DNA of 64,000 nucleotides from Pseudoruegeria aquimaris. Its GTDB lineage: Bacteria; Pseudomonadota; Alphaproteobacteria; Rhodobacterales; Rhodobacteraceae. The notes beneath the pieces were generated by a model. The model did no database searches and was not told the DNA's origin. It was given only the letters and a program-made list of their open reading frames with translations. The DNA is taken from positions 1 to 64,000 of the forward strand of contig NZ_FWFQ01000014.1 of the NCBI RefSeq assembly GCF_900172235.1, read 5' to 3'. Shown one piece after another: positions 29,259 through 38,602 of the stretch (its first letter is position 1; each line of letters begins with the position of its first letter). The translations under genes were made by a program, and so were the position numbers.

Positions 29259-30389
29259 GTGCAGGACGCCTTCATCCAGTTCGACCAGGGGCCCGGCGGC
29301 GGGCCCGAGCGGTTTGCCGGGCCCGCCCGCCTGATCGTGGCCTGGGAGCCCGAGGAGGTCGGCCCGGCGTTGGACGCTCTCGCGGCGGCCACGCGGGCCG
29401 GATACTGGCTGGCCGGCTACGCCGCCTATGAGCTCGGCTATTGCCTGATGCCGAAACTGGCCGAACGGATCCCGCAGGAGCGCGATACGCCGCTGCTGGC
29501 CTTCGGGGCTTTCCGCAGCGCGCCGGAGGGGGCGCTGGGCGCCGATCCGGCCGGCGGGCTCGCACCGATTGCGCCGCGGTGGGATGCCGCGCGCTACGGC
29601 GAAGCCTTCGATCGCGTGCAGGCGTGGATCTCGGCCGGCGACATCTACCAGGCCAACCTGACATTCCCCATCGACACCGAAACGCGGGCCGATCCGATGG
29701 CGCTCTACCAGCGGCTCGCCGCGCGCCAGCCCGTGCGCCACGGCGCCTACGTGGATTTCGGGGTCGGGCCGAAGATCCTCTCGCGCTCGCCGGAGCTGTT
29801 CTTCCGCACCGACGCCGCCGGGCGGATCGAGACCCGGCCCATGAAGGGCACCATCGCGCGCGGGGCCACCGCGCGGGAGGATGCCGCCAACCGCGCCTGG
29901 CTCGAAGGCAGCGAGAAGAACCGGGCCGAGAACCTGATGATCGTCGATCTGCTGCGCAACGACATCAGCCGGATCGCCGAGGTCGGTTCGGTGAAGGTGC
30001 CCGATCTCTTCACCATCGAAAGCTATGCGACGGTCCACCAGATGATCTCGCGCGTGGTGGCCCAGCTGAATCCGGGCATCGGCCTGCCCGATCTGCTGCG
30101 GGCGCTCTTTCCCTGCGGCTCGATCACGGGGGCGCCGAAGCTGCGCGCGATGGAGATCATCCGGGCCTTGGAACCCGATCCGCGGGGGGTCTATTGCGGC
30201 GCCATCGGGTGGTGGGCCCCGGACGGGCGCAGCTGTTTCAACGTGGCGATCCGCACGCTCTCGCTGTTTCCCGACGGTCGCGTGCGGCTCAATGTGGGCG
30301 GTGGCGTCGTGCATGACAGCGAGGCCGCGAGCGAATACGAGGAGGCCCTGTGGAAAGCACGCTTCGCCGACTTGCCCCCGACGGGCTGA
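29259..30389 (+). CDS. pabB: aminodeoxychorismate synthase component I
   Basis: About 376 residues of the chorismate-utilising family, with ISAGDIYQANLTFPI, SPELFFRTDAAGRIETRPMKG-type blocks, NRAENLMIVDLLRNDISRI, SYATVHQMISRV and FPCGSITGAPKLRAMEII. It aminates chorismate for 4-aminobenzoate/folate synthesis. The GTG at 29259 has AAGGAG at 29248-29253; the ATG 36 nt upstream has none. It overlaps the aminotransferase-IV gene by 40 nt, so both steps of p-aminobenzoate formation are coupled. Confidence 0.9.
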   Translation: MQDAFIQFDQGPGGGPERFAGPARLIVAWEPEEVGPALDALAAATRAGYWLAGYAAYELGYCLMPKLAERIPQERDTPLLAFGAFRSAPEGALGADPAGGLAPIAPRWDAARYGEAFDRVQAWISAGDIYQANLTFPIDTETRADPMALYQRLAARQPVRHGAYVDFGVGPKILSRSPELFFRTDAAGRIETRPMKGTIARGATAREDAANRAWLEGSEKNRAENLMIVDLLRNDISRIAEVGSVKVPDLFTIESYATVHQMISRVVAQLNPGIGLPDLLRALFPCGSITGAPKLRAMEIIRALEPDPRGVYCGAIGWWAPDGRSCFNVAIRTLSLFPDGRVRLNVGGGVVHDSEAASEYEEALWKARFADLPPTG

Positions 30390-30997
30390 TCCTGTTCGAG
30401 ACCATGGGCTGGCACCCGGGGGAGGGCATCCGGTTCCGCGATCTCCATCTCGACCGCATGTGCGACTCGGCCCGCGCGCTGGACGTGGCCTTTCCGCGCG
30501 CGGCCCTTTCCGCGGAACTGGATGCGCTGGCCTTTCCCGAGGCGCGGCGGATCCGCCTGAGCCTCGCGCTGGATGGCACGCACGGCATCGAGGTTTTCCC
30601 ATTGCCGCCCGCGGCCACGCGCTGGCGGCTTGCCCTCGCCGATGTGCCGCTGGATGAGCGCAACCCGTGGCGCCGCCACAAGACGAGCGAGCGGCAGATC
30701 TACGATGCCGCGCGGGCGGCCCTGCCGGAAGGCGTGGACGAATGGCTCTTTCTCAACTCGCGCGGCGCCTGTGCGGAGGGCACCATCACCAACCTCTTCG
30801 TGGACGCGGGCACGGGCACCCTGCTGACCCCGCCGCTCTCGGCCGGGGTGCTGCCCGGCGTGTTGCGGCGGCACCTGATCGAAACCGGGCGGGCGAGGGT
30901 GGCTTCGCTGCCGCGCGAGGCGCTGCGGGACGCGCGCGGCATCTACATGGGCAATGCGCTGCGGGGGCTCATCCCCTGCGATCTCGTCGCACCCTGA
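30350..30997 (+). CDS. pabC: aminotransferase class IV, 4-amino-4-deoxychorismate lyase-like
   Basis: A 215-residue PLP enzyme with LILFETMGWHPGEGIRFRDLH at the start, WRRHKTSERQIYDAAR containing the candidate Schiff-base lysine, and NSRGACAEGTITNLFV with the class IV signature. Its GTG start lies within the end of pabB. It would convert aminodeoxychorismate to p-aminobenzoate. At 215 residues it is shorter than typical PabC (about 270). Branched-chain aminotransferase activity is the alternative, less likely given the neighbour. Confidence 0.82.
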   Translation: MESTLRRLAPDGLILFETMGWHPGEGIRFRDLHLDRMCDSARALDVAFPRAALSAELDALAFPEARRIRLSLALDGTHGIEVFPLPPAATRWRLALADVPLDERNPWRRHKTSERQIYDAARAALPEGVDEWLFLNSRGACAEGTITNLFVDAGTGTLLTPPLSAGVLPGVLRRHLIETGRARVASLPREALRDARGIYMGNALRGLIPCDLVAP

Positions 30998-31006
30998 GGG
31001 CACCCC

Positions 31007-31028
31007 GCCCATGCAAAACCGCATGGGC
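31007..31028. other. 8-bp inverted repeat after pabC
   Basis: GCCCATGC (31007-31014), AAAACC, GCATGGGC (31021-31028): a perfect hairpin starting 9 nt after the pabC stop, without a T-run. It may be a weak terminator, or an operator for the methyltransferase gene that starts 76 nt later. Confidence 0.35.
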
Positions 31029-31103
31029 AAGCTGCGGCAATCGCGGATTTTGCCGGTGGCGCACGGGCGCTATGGTGTCCACGATTGCGAACAGGAGATC
31101 CCC

Positions 31104-31727
31104 ATGACCGAGGCCCGCCAATTCTGGGACGCGCTGTCGGAGCGCTACAGCCGGAGCCCGATCCGCGACATGCCGGCCTACGAGGCCACGCTCGAGCGCA
31201 CCCGCGCCCACCTCGGGCTGCAGGATCACGTGCTGGAAATCGGCTGCGGCACGGCGTCCACTGCCCTGCTGCTCGCGAATAGCGTGGCGCAATACGTGGC
31301 CAGTGACTTCTCGCAGGGCATGGTCGAGATCGGCCGGAACAAGGTGCAGCAAGCCGGCGTCGGGAACATCACCAATCTGCAGGCCGCGCTGCCGGACCCG
31401 CAGATCGCCGATGCCGCCTTTCACGGCGTTCTGGCGTTCAACCTGCTGCACCTGCTGCCCGATCTGCCGGCGGTGCTTGCCGATGTGCACCGGATCCTGA
31501 AGCCCGGCGGGCTGTTCATCTCCAAGAGCCCCTGCCTCGGCCGGGCGTGGTATCTGAAGCCGGTGATCGGGGCGATGCGCGCCGTGGGCAAGGCGCCCTA
31601 CGTTCAGTTCTTCACCCCGGAGCAACTGGAGGGGGCGATCACCGCGGCCGGATTCGAGATCGTCGAGCGCGGCGACTACCCCCGGAAGCGAACGCCCAGC
31701 CGCTTCGTGGTGGCGCGCAGGCTCTAG
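31104..31727 (+). CDS. class I SAM-dependent methyltransferase
   Basis: A 207-residue protein with SAM motif I LEIGCGTASTALLLA, motif II-like AFHGVLAFNLLHLLPD, and HRILKPGGLFISKSP. The start at 31104 follows AGGAG (31093-31097). Substrate is unknown; the closest look is to small-molecule/ubiquinone-type methyltransferases. It ends 4 nt into the convergent aminotransferase gene. Confidence 0.85.
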   Translation: MTEARQFWDALSERYSRSPIRDMPAYEATLERTRAHLGLQDHVLEIGCGTASTALLLANSVAQYVASDFSQGMVEIGRNKVQQAGVGNITNLQAALPDPQIADAAFHGVLAFNLLHLLPDLPAVLADVHRILKPGGLFISKSPCLGRAWYLKPVIGAMRAVGKAPYVQFFTPEQLEGAITAAGFEIVERGDYPRKRTPSRFVVARRL

Positions 31728-32941
31728 GCCGCCACGAGGGCTTCGCGGATGACGGTGCCCAGCCGCTTCATGCCGTCTTCGATGAGCGCCGGCGACGCGC
31801 AGGAGAAACTGAGGCGCAGCGTGTCGCGGCCGGAGCCGTCGGCGTAGAAGGCCGCGCCGGGCACGAAGGCGATGCGTTGCGTTTCCAGTGCCCGTTTCAG
31901 CAGCACCGCGGCGTCCAGCCCCTTGGGCAAGGTCAGCCAGACGAACATGCCGCCTTCCGGCTCCGACCAGCGGACCCCTTCGGGCATATGCGTCTTCAGC
32001 GCGGAAAGCATCGCGGCGCACCGGGCGGAATAGGTCTCGCGCAGCATGGCGGTATGGGGCGCGTAGATCGCCGCCGCCACCTCCGCGATGGCCATCTGGT
32101 TCAGGGTCGCGGAATGGAGATCGGCGGCCTGTTTCATCAGCACCAGCCGCGCGATCACCGCCTTCGGCCCGCAGACCCAGCCCACGCGCAGGCCCGGAGA
32201 GAGGGTTTTGGAGAAGGTGCCGCAGTAGAGCGTCCGGGCGGACTCGATGCCGCCCGAGCGGGCGATGTCGAGGTTCAGGATCGGAGGAATCGCTTCGCCG
32301 CGGTATCGCAGCGCCAGGTAGGCGGCATCTTCGATGATCGGGATGTCGAGCGCTTCGGCCAGATCGAGCAGGCCTTCCCGCTCGCGCAGGGACAGCGTTT
32401 CCCCGGTGGGATTGGCAAAATCCGGGGAGACATAGGCGAATTTCACCGCGCCGCCGGCCGCCCGGGCGGCGGCCGCGAAATCGGCTGCCCCGCGATTGCC
32501 GCCCGGCGTCAGCTGATCGTAGCGCGGCTCGTAGGCATTGAAGGCCCCGAGCGCGCCGAGGTAGGTGGGCCAGCCCACGAGCGCGGTATCGCCGGGCGAG
32601 ATCAGCAGCTTGCCGAGGTAGTCCAGCGCCTGCTGGCTGCCCGAGGTGATGAGGATGTTGTCGCGCGTGCAGGGCACGCCGATGCGGGCCATGTCCTGCG
32701 CGATCCAATCCCGGAGAGGGCCGTAGCCTTCGGACACCGAGTATTGCAGGGCCGCCGCGGCGCTGCCGGCGAAGATCGTCTCGAAGGCTTCCCGGAAGGC
32801 TTCCGTCGGAAACAGGCCCGGATCCGGGATGCCCCCGGCGAAGGAGATCACGTCGGGCTGATCGAGCAGTTTCAGAAGCTCGCGGATCTCGCTGGCCTTC
32901 ATGCGGCCCATCCGGCTTGCAAACACGCCTTGCCAATCCAT
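31724..32941 (-). CDS. PLP-dependent aminotransferase, 2-aminoadipate transaminase (LysN)-like
   Basis: A 405-residue fold-type I aminotransferase. DVISFAGGIPDPGLFPTEAF opens the conserved part, with ILITSGSQQALDYLGKLL, VSPDFANPTGETLS and the PLP-lysine block GTFSKTLSPGLRVGW. This pattern is typical of the LysN/2-aminoadipate and MocR-related aminotransferases. There is no fused DNA-binding domain. It probably transaminates an amino acid such as 2-aminoadipate or an aromatic/branched one. A long inverted repeat lies 47 nt upstream, in the gap shared with aspS. Confidence 0.85.
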   Translation of the reverse strand: MDWQGVFASRMGRMKASEIRELLKLLDQPDVISFAGGIPDPGLFPTEAFREAFETIFAGSAAAALQYSVSEGYGPLRDWIAQDMARIGVPCTRDNILITSGSQQALDYLGKLLISPGDTALVGWPTYLGALGAFNAYEPRYDQLTPGGNRGAADFAAAARAAGGAVKFAYVSPDFANPTGETLSLREREGLLDLAEALDIPIIEDAAYLALRYRGEAIPPILNLDIARSGGIESARTLYCGTFSKTLSPGLRVGWVCGPKAVIARLVLMKQAADLHSATLNQMAIAEVAAAIYAPHTAMLRETYSARCAAMLSALKTHMPEGVRWSEPEGGMFVWLTLPKGLDAAVLLKRALETQRIAFVPGAAFYADGSGRDTLRLSFSCASPALIEDGMKRLGTVIREALVAA

Positions 32942-32987
32942 GTGCCCCTCCCTTGGCGATGCAGTGGGGAAACGCTCTCATGGAGTT

Positions 32988-33018
32988 CGATTTACGTCAA
33001 TATGGCTGACATAAATCG
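32988..33018. promoter_or_regulatory. 12-bp-arm inverted repeat (candidate operator) between aminotransferase and aspS
   Basis: CGATTTACGTCA (32988-32999) and TGACATAAATCG (33007-33018) are complementary except at one position, around a 7-nt spacer. The element is AT-rich in a GC-rich setting, and lies 47 nt before the aminotransferase ATG. The binding protein is unknown. Confidence 0.55.
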
Positions 33019-33087
33019 TGATCGGTCCACCGCCTACAATTGCGCCCGCGCAGGGGCCTCGCGGCGTGGGGGAAGGGCACTGCCGCC

Positions 33088-33116
33088 TTGACAACCCGCG
33101 CTGCCTCATATGTATC
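33088..33116 (+). promoter_or_regulatory. candidate aspS promoter
   Basis: A consensus -35 TTGACA (33088-33093) is followed 15-17 nt later by TATGTATC. It ends 40 nt before the aspS ATG. Confidence 0.45.
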
Positions 33117-33155
33117 GGCGCCCAACCATACAGACACGCCCGGGAAGGGAGCATC

Positions 33156-34937
33156 ATGCACGCATATCGCAGCCACACCTGCGCAGAGCTGAACAAGGAA
33201 CACGTCGGCCAGACCGTCCGCCTGTCGGGCTGGGTGCATCGCGTCCGCGATCACGGCGGCCTGCTGTTCATCGACCTGCGCGATCACTACGGCATCACCC
33301 AGGTGATGGCGGACCCGGACAGCCCGGTGTTCTCCGAACTGGAAAAGGTGCGCAGCGAGTGGTGCATCCGCATCGACGGCAATGTCATGGCGCGCGATCC
33401 GAGCCTCGTGAACCCGGCGATCCCGACCGGTGAAATCGAGGTGTTCATCCGGGACCTCGAAGTGCTCGGCAAGGCCGAGGAGCTGCCGCTGATGGTCTTC
33501 GGCGATCAGGAGTACCCGGAAGAGACCCGCCTGAAATACCGCTACCTCGATCTGCGCCGCGAGAAGCTGCAGACCAACATGAAGCTACGCTCCGACGTGG
33601 TGGCCTCCATGCGCAAGCGCATGTGGGACAAGGGCTTCCGCGAGTTCCAGACGCCGATCATCACCGCCTCCTCGCCGGAAGGCGCGCGCGATTTCCTCGT
33701 GCCCTCCCGCCTGCACCCCGGCAAGTTCTACGCGCTGCCGCAGGCGCCGCAGCAGTTCAAGCAGCTGATCATGGTCTCGGGCTACGACAAGTATTTCCAG
33801 ATCGCGCCCTGCTTCCGCGACGAAGATCCGCGCGCCGATCGCTCGCCCACGGACTTCTACCAGCTCGACATGGAGATGAGCTTCGTCACCCAGCAGGACG
33901 TGTTCGACACCATCTCCCCGGTGATCGCCGGCGTCTTCGAGGAATTCGGCGGCGGCAAGAAGGTGGATGATCCGGCCGAGTGGCCGCAGATCTCCTACCG
34001 GGATGCGGCGCTGTGGTATGGCACCGACAAGCCGGACCTGCGCAACCCGATCAAGATGCAGGTGGTGAGCGAGCACTTCCGCGGCTCGGGCTTCGCGATC
34101 TTCGCCAAGCTGCTGGAGCAGGAAGGCACCGAGATCCGCGCCATCCCCGCGCCGAAGGGCGGCAGCCGCAAGTTCTGCGACCGGATGAACAAGTTCGCCC
34201 AGAGCGAAGGCCTGCCGGGCATGGGCTACATCTTCTGGCGCGAAGGCGAGAACGGCATGGAGGCCGCCGGCCCGCTTGCCAAGAACATCGGCCCCGAGCG
34301 CACCGAGGCGATCCGTCAGCAGCTCGGGCTGGGCGTCGGCGATGCGGCCTTCTTCCTCGGCGGCAAGCCGAAGGCCTTCGAGAAGGTCGCCGGCAAGGCA
34401 CGCACCGTGATCGGCGATGAGCTCGGTCTCACCGAGCAGGATCGCTTCGCCTTCGCCTGGATCGTGGATTTCCCGATCTACGAACAGGACGAGGAAACCG
34501 GCGAGATCGATTTCGAGCACAACCCCTTCTCCATGCCGCAGGGCGGGATGGAGGCGCTGAACGGCGATCCGCTTCAGGTGAAGGGCTACCAGTACGATTT
34601 GGCCTGCAACGGCTACGAGCTGGTGTCCGGCGCGATCCGCAACCACAAGCCCGAGATCATGCTGAAGGCCTTCGAGCTGGCCGGCTATGGCGAGGAAGAG
34701 GTGAAGAGCCGCTTCGGCGCGCTCTACCAGGCCTTCCACTACGGCGCCCCGCCGCACGGTGGCTGCGCCGCCGGCGTGGACCGCATCGTGATGCTGCTGG
34801 CCGAAGAGGCCAACATCCGCGAAGTGATGATGTTCCCGATGAACCAGCGCGCCGAGGATCTGATGATGGCCGCCCCGAGCGAGCCGCAGAACGAACAGCT
34901 GCGCGAGCTGAGCCTGCGGGTGATCCCGCAGGAGTGA
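33156..34937 (+). CDS. aspS: aspartate-tRNA ligase
   Basis: A 593-residue class II tRNA synthetase of bacterial size. The N-terminal OB-fold anticodon domain ([20 protein letters not shown]) is followed by the catalytic core with motif 2 ([20 protein letters not shown]), the bacterial GAD insertion and motif 3 ([16 protein letters not shown]). It charges tRNA-Asp (and perhaps tRNA-Asn). The ATG at 33156 follows GGAAGGGAG; the open frame upstream is non-coding promoter DNA. A strong terminator follows. Confidence 0.97.
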   Translation: MHAYRSHTCAELNKEHVGQTVRLSGWVHRVRDHGGLLFIDLRDHYGITQVMADPDSPVFSELEKVRSEWCIRIDGNVMARDPSLVNPAIPTGEIEVFIRDLEVLGKAEELPLMVFGDQEYPEETRLKYRYLDLRREKLQTNMKLRSDVVASMRKRMWDKGFREFQTPIITASSPEGARDFLVPSRLHPGKFYALPQAPQQFKQLIMVSGYDKYFQIAPCFRDEDPRADRSPTDFYQLDMEMSFVTQQDVFDTISPVIAGVFEEFGGGKKVDDPAEWPQISYRDAALWYGTDKPDLRNPIKMQVVSEHFRGSGFAIFAKLLEQEGTEIRAIPAPKGGSRKFCDRMNKFAQSEGLPGMGYIFWREGENGMEAAGPLAKNIGPERTEAIRQQLGLGVGDAAFFLGGKPKAFEKVAGKARTVIGDELGLTEQDRFAFAWIVDFPIYEQDEETGEIDFEHNPFSMPQGGMEALNGDPLQVKGYQYDLACNGYELVSGAIRNHKPEIMLKAFELAGYGEEEVKSRFGALYQAFHYGAPPHGGCAAGVDRIVMLLAEEANIREVMMFPMNQRAEDLMMAAPSEPQNEQLRELSLRVIPQE

Positions 34938-34968
34938 CGCTTCCGCGCAAAAGGCTGCCGATAGCGAG

Positions 34969-34995
34969 AAGGCCCCTGTTCGCAGGGGCCTTTTT
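34969..34995 (+). terminator. rho-independent terminator after aspS
   Basis: AAGGCCCCTG (34969-34978), TTCG tetraloop, CAGGGGCCTT (34983-34992) and a T-run to 34995. A perfect 10-bp stem with the stable TTCG loop. Confidence 0.92.
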
Positions 34996-35157
34996 GCTGC
35001 CGGCGGGGGCGGTCGGTCAAAACCTGCGCAGTTGACGCCATCGTGACGGCCGAAACCCGCAGACCGCCCGCTTTTCCCTGCGGCGTTTGCCAGAGACTCG
35101 GTTAACATCGTGCCGCGCCCGCACGGCGCGTGTTTCACAGTGTGAGTCGGCTCCCTC

Positions 35158-36546
35158 ATGTTCGATCCCGAAACCGCAGCAATCCGATTTGGCACAGGCC
35201 TCTCGCCGCAGATCGCCCCGCCGCAGAGCGTGACGGCGATGCTCGACGGCCTGAAAGGGCCGGACGCGATGGCCGCGCGCATCCCCATCGCGCCGTTCTC
35301 GGAACGGTTGGACAGTTTCCCAGCCTACAACGAGCTGTCCAAGGCGCGCACGGTGGCCCGCAAGGCCGGGGACAGTGCCGCCGAACGCGCCGCCCGCGAT
35401 GCGCAGCGGAAGTATCGCCGTGCGCTTGGGGTGGAACGCCTTCAGGACATGAACGCCGCCCTCGCGCGCGCCGCCGAAACACCCGATGGCCTGCGCGAAC
35501 GGCTCGTCTGGTTCTGGGCGGATCACTTCACGGCCATCGGCCGCAACCCGCCCGCGGAAACGGCTCTGTCGGGCTACGTGGAAGAGGCGATCCGCCCCCA
35601 TGTCACCGGCAATTTCGCACAGTTGCTGCGGGCGGTGGAACTGCATCCGATCATGCTCACCTACCTCGACCAGCACGTCTCCGTCGGGCCGAACTCCCGT
35701 GCGGCACAGAAGGCGAAGCGGGGCCTGAACGAGAACCTCGCCCGCGAGTTGCTCGAGTTGCACACGGTCGGCGTGGATGGCAGCTACACGCAGTCGGACG
35801 TCCGGGAACTGGCGCGCCTGCTCACCGGGGCCGGGTTCAGCCCGCGGCAGGGCGGCTTCCGATACCGCGAGAACATCGCCGAGCCGGGCGAGAAGCGGGT
35901 TCTGGGCGCCAGCTACGGGAGCGAGGCGCCGAACGAAACCGAGATGCTGCGCTTTCTCGATGACGTCGCGGTGCACCCGGACACCGCCCGCCACATCGCG
36001 CGCAAGCTGGTGGTGCATTTCGTCTCCGACCGGCCGGACCCGGATCACGTGGCCCATGTCGCCGCGGCTTTCGCGGAAAGCGGCGGTGAGCTGATGCCCA
36101 CCTATGCGGCGCTGTTGGAGCACCCAGCGGCCTGGGCGCATCCGGACACCAAGGTGAAGCCGCCGGCCGATTTCGTCGCTTCTTCGCTGCGGGCGCTCGG
36201 CCTCGGGCATGATGCGCTGCGCGGCCTCAAGCCCAACCGGGTGCGCCTGCTGATCGCCGCGCCGCTGGCGGCCATGCGCCAGCCGTGGCGCACGCCCGCC
36301 GGGCCGGATGGCTGGCCGGAGGAGGCCGAGGAGTGGATCACGCCGCAGGGGCTTGCCGGGCGCCTGCAATGGGCGATGACGGTGCCGCAGGTGCTGATGC
36401 GTGAATTGCCGGAGCCGCTTGCCTTCGCCGAAGCCGCGCTGGGCCGCCGGCTCACGCCGGAAATCGCCTTCGCGGCCCAGAACGCCGAAACCCGCTGGGA
36501 AGCCGTCGGCCTCGTGCTGGCCTCCCCGGCCTTCCAACGCCGATAG
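35158..36546 (+). CDS. DUF1800 family protein
   Basis: A 462-residue protein matching DUF1800: RLVWFWADHFTAIGRNPP, HPIMLTYLDQHVSVGPNS, NENLARELLELHTVGVDGSY, VRELARLLTGAG and a C-terminal AFAEAALGRRLTPEIA. No signal peptide is obvious. Members are always next to DUF1501 genes, as here (11 nt upstream). The pair is widespread and its biochemical function is unknown. Confidence 0.9.
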   Translation: MFDPETAAIRFGTGLSPQIAPPQSVTAMLDGLKGPDAMAARIPIAPFSERLDSFPAYNELSKARTVARKAGDSAAERAARDAQRKYRRALGVERLQDMNAALARAAETPDGLRERLVWFWADHFTAIGRNPPAETALSGYVEEAIRPHVTGNFAQLLRAVELHPIMLTYLDQHVSVGPNSRAAQKAKRGLNENLARELLELHTVGVDGSYTQSDVRELARLLTGAGFSPRQGGFRYRENIAEPGEKRVLGASYGSEAPNETEMLRFLDDVAVHPDTARHIARKLVVHFVSDRPDPDHVAHVAAAFAESGGELMPTYAALLEHPAAWAHPDTKVKPPADFVASSLRALGLGHDALRGLKPNRVRLLIAAPLAAMRQPWRTPAGPDGWPEEAEEWITPQGLAGRLQWAMTVPQVLMRELPEPLAFAEAALGRRLTPEIAFAAQNAETRWEAVGLVLASPAFQRR

Positions 36547-36557
36547 GAGGCGAACGC

Positions 36558-37790
36558 ATGAGCCTGCTCACACGCCGCAATTTCCTTCTTCGCGCCGGGG
36601 CGCTCGGCTGCTCCGCCGCGGCAAGCCCGCTCATGACGCCGGTCACCTTTGCCTCGGCTCCGTGGGACAACCGCCTCATCGTCATCATCCTGCGCGGCGG
36701 GATGGACGGGCTGGACGTGGTGCGCCCCTACGGCGACCCGGAGTTCGCCGGCCTGCGCGCGGGGCTATCGCCTGTGGCGGAAACCGGCCCGCAGGATCTG
36801 GACGGCTTCTACGCCCTGCACCCCGCCCTCTCGGGCCTGCGCCCGATGTGGCAGGCAGGGCAGCTTTCCTTCGCCCACGCCGTTTCCACCCCCTACCGCG
36901 ACAAGCGCAGCCATTTCGACGGGCAGGACATGCTCGAAGCCGGGGGCGCCACCGTTCCCGGGGCCACCACCCAGCGCAGCGGCTGGCTCAACCGGCTCCT
37001 GCTGCAGGCGCCGGGGCATGACGTGCGCACGGCCTTCGCGGTGGGCCGGGAGGATCTGACGATTCTGGCCGGTGCGGCGGAGGTGTCCAACTGGGCGCCG
37101 GACACGCGGCTGGTGATGTCAGCGCAGGCCAAGCGCCTACTGGAACTGGTGACCCACGACGATCCGCTCTTTGCCGACAACGCCGCCGAGGCGCTGGAGC
37201 TGGCCGCAGCCATCGACCCGGAAGCCGAGGCCCCGGAGGATTTCGGCGACATGCTGCAGGACATGACGGAAGGCATGGCCGAAAGCCGAAAGGGCAAGGG
37301 CCACGTGAAGCTGGCCGAGTTCACCGCCAGCCAGCTTCGGCAGGAGACGCGCATCGCCGCCTTCTCGCTCAACAACTGGGATACGCACCGGAACCAGGCG
37401 CGCACGATCCGCCGCTCGCTCTCCCAGCTTCAGGAGGTCCTCCTGACCTTGCAGCAGGAGCTCGGCCCGGTGTGGGAGAAGACGGCCGTTCTCGCGATGA
37501 CGGAGTTCGGCCGCACGGCGCGGGCCAACGGCACCGGCGGGACGGACCACGGGACGGGGGGCCTGATGCTGATGGCAGGCGGGGCCGTGCGTGGCGGCAA
37601 GGTTCACGGGAAGTGGCCGGGGCTGGCGGCGGCCGATCTCTACAAGGAACGCGATCTCATGCCCACCGAAGACGTGCGCACCTACGCCGCCATGGCGATC
37701 CAGGGCCTGTTCGGCACGGAGCGCTCGGTTCTGGAAGGCACGGTGTTTCCCGGGCTCGACATGGGCGCGCGGCCGCAGGTCATCCTCTGA
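36558..37790 (+). CDS. DUF1501 family Tat-exported protein
   Basis: A 410-residue protein with a twin-arginine leader (LLTRRNFLLRAGALGC), then LIVIILRGGMDGLDVVRPYG and, later, LAMTEFGRTARANGTGGTDH and GGLMLMAGGAVRGGKVHGKW. These fit DUF1501, a family with a distant alkaline phosphatase/sulfatase-like fold. It is probably secreted folded with the help of Tat and works with the preceding DUF1800 protein. Confidence 0.92.
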   Translation: MSLLTRRNFLLRAGALGCSAAASPLMTPVTFASAPWDNRLIVIILRGGMDGLDVVRPYGDPEFAGLRAGLSPVAETGPQDLDGFYALHPALSGLRPMWQAGQLSFAHAVSTPYRDKRSHFDGQDMLEAGGATVPGATTQRSGWLNRLLLQAPGHDVRTAFAVGREDLTILAGAAEVSNWAPDTRLVMSAQAKRLLELVTHDDPLFADNAAEALELAAAIDPEAEAPEDFGDMLQDMTEGMAESRKGKGHVKLAEFTASQLRQETRIAAFSLNNWDTHRNQARTIRRSLSQLQEVLLTLQQELGPVWEKTAVLAMTEFGRTARANGTGGTDHGTGGLMLMAGGAVRGGKVHGKWPGLAAADLYKERDLMPTEDVRTYAAMAIQGLFGTERSVLEGTVFPGLDMGARPQVIL

Positions 37791-37866
37791 CGGCGCCGCG
37801 TTCGCTGGACATCCGCCACGGAAGCGGCCCAGATGGCGCGAGATACAGGCGGAACAGGTGAACGGC

Positions 37867-38592
37867 ATGGATGCGCAGCGGCCCCTTGGTGAAGCAATCG
37901 GCGATTGGTCGGCCCCGCCGGCCCCGGGCCCTTCGGCCATGGAGGGCCGCTACGCGCGGCTCGAACGGCTGGATGCGGGCGCGCATGCGGAAGCGCTCCA
38001 CGCCGCCAACGCCGCGGATGACCGCATCTGGGATTACCTGCCCTACGGCCCCTTCCGGACACCGGAGGCCTACGCGGCCTGGGTGCAGCAGATGGCCCGT
38101 TCGCAGGACCCGTTCTTCTACGCCATCCGGGATCTCGACAGCGGGGCATGGGGCGGCGTGGCCAGCTATCTGCGGATCGCGCCCGAGGTCGGTAGCATCG
38201 AACTGGGCCACATCAACCTCGCGCCCCAGCTCCAGGGGACGCGCGCGGCGACGGAAGCGCTTACCTTGATGATCCGCTGGGCGATGGACGCCGGTTACAG
38301 GCGGTTCGAGTGGAAGTGCGATGCGCTCAATGCCGGGTCGCGGCGGGCCGCCGAACGGCTCGGGCTGAGCTACGAGGGGGTGTTCCGGCAGGCCACCATC
38401 GTGAAGGGCCGCAACCGCGATACCGCCTGGTTCGCGGCGACGGACGGCGACTGGCCGGCGCTGCGCGCGGCCTACGATCGATGGCTGGAACCCGCAAACT
38501 TCGATCCCCGCGGGCGCCAGATCGAATCGCTTTTCACGCTCACGGCGCCGCTTCTGGTGGCGCAGGATCCGGCCCGCAGACCGCGCGGTTGA
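37867..38592 (+). CDS. GNAT family N-acetyltransferase (RimJ/RimL type)
   Basis: A 241-residue protein with an acetyltransferase core at about 25-180: YARLERLDAGAHAEALHAAN, IELGHINLAPQLQGTRAATEAL, which holds the acetyl-CoA loop region, and FEWKCDALNAGSRRAAERLG. The pattern is that of RimJ/RimL-like enzymes acting on protein N-termini or small amines. The ATG at 37867 follows AGGTGA. It ends 10 nt before the convergent receiver gene. Confidence 0.87.
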   Translation: MDAQRPLGEAIGDWSAPPAPGPSAMEGRYARLERLDAGAHAEALHAANAADDRIWDYLPYGPFRTPEAYAAWVQQMARSQDPFFYAIRDLDSGAWGGVASYLRIAPEVGSIELGHINLAPQLQGTRAATEALTLMIRWAMDAGYRRFEWKCDALNAGSRRAAERLGLSYEGVFRQATIVKGRNRDTAWFAATDGDWPALRAAYDRWLEPANFDPRGRQIESLFTLTAPLLVAQDPARRPRG

Positions 38593-38602
38593 AGAGGGCG
38601 CG

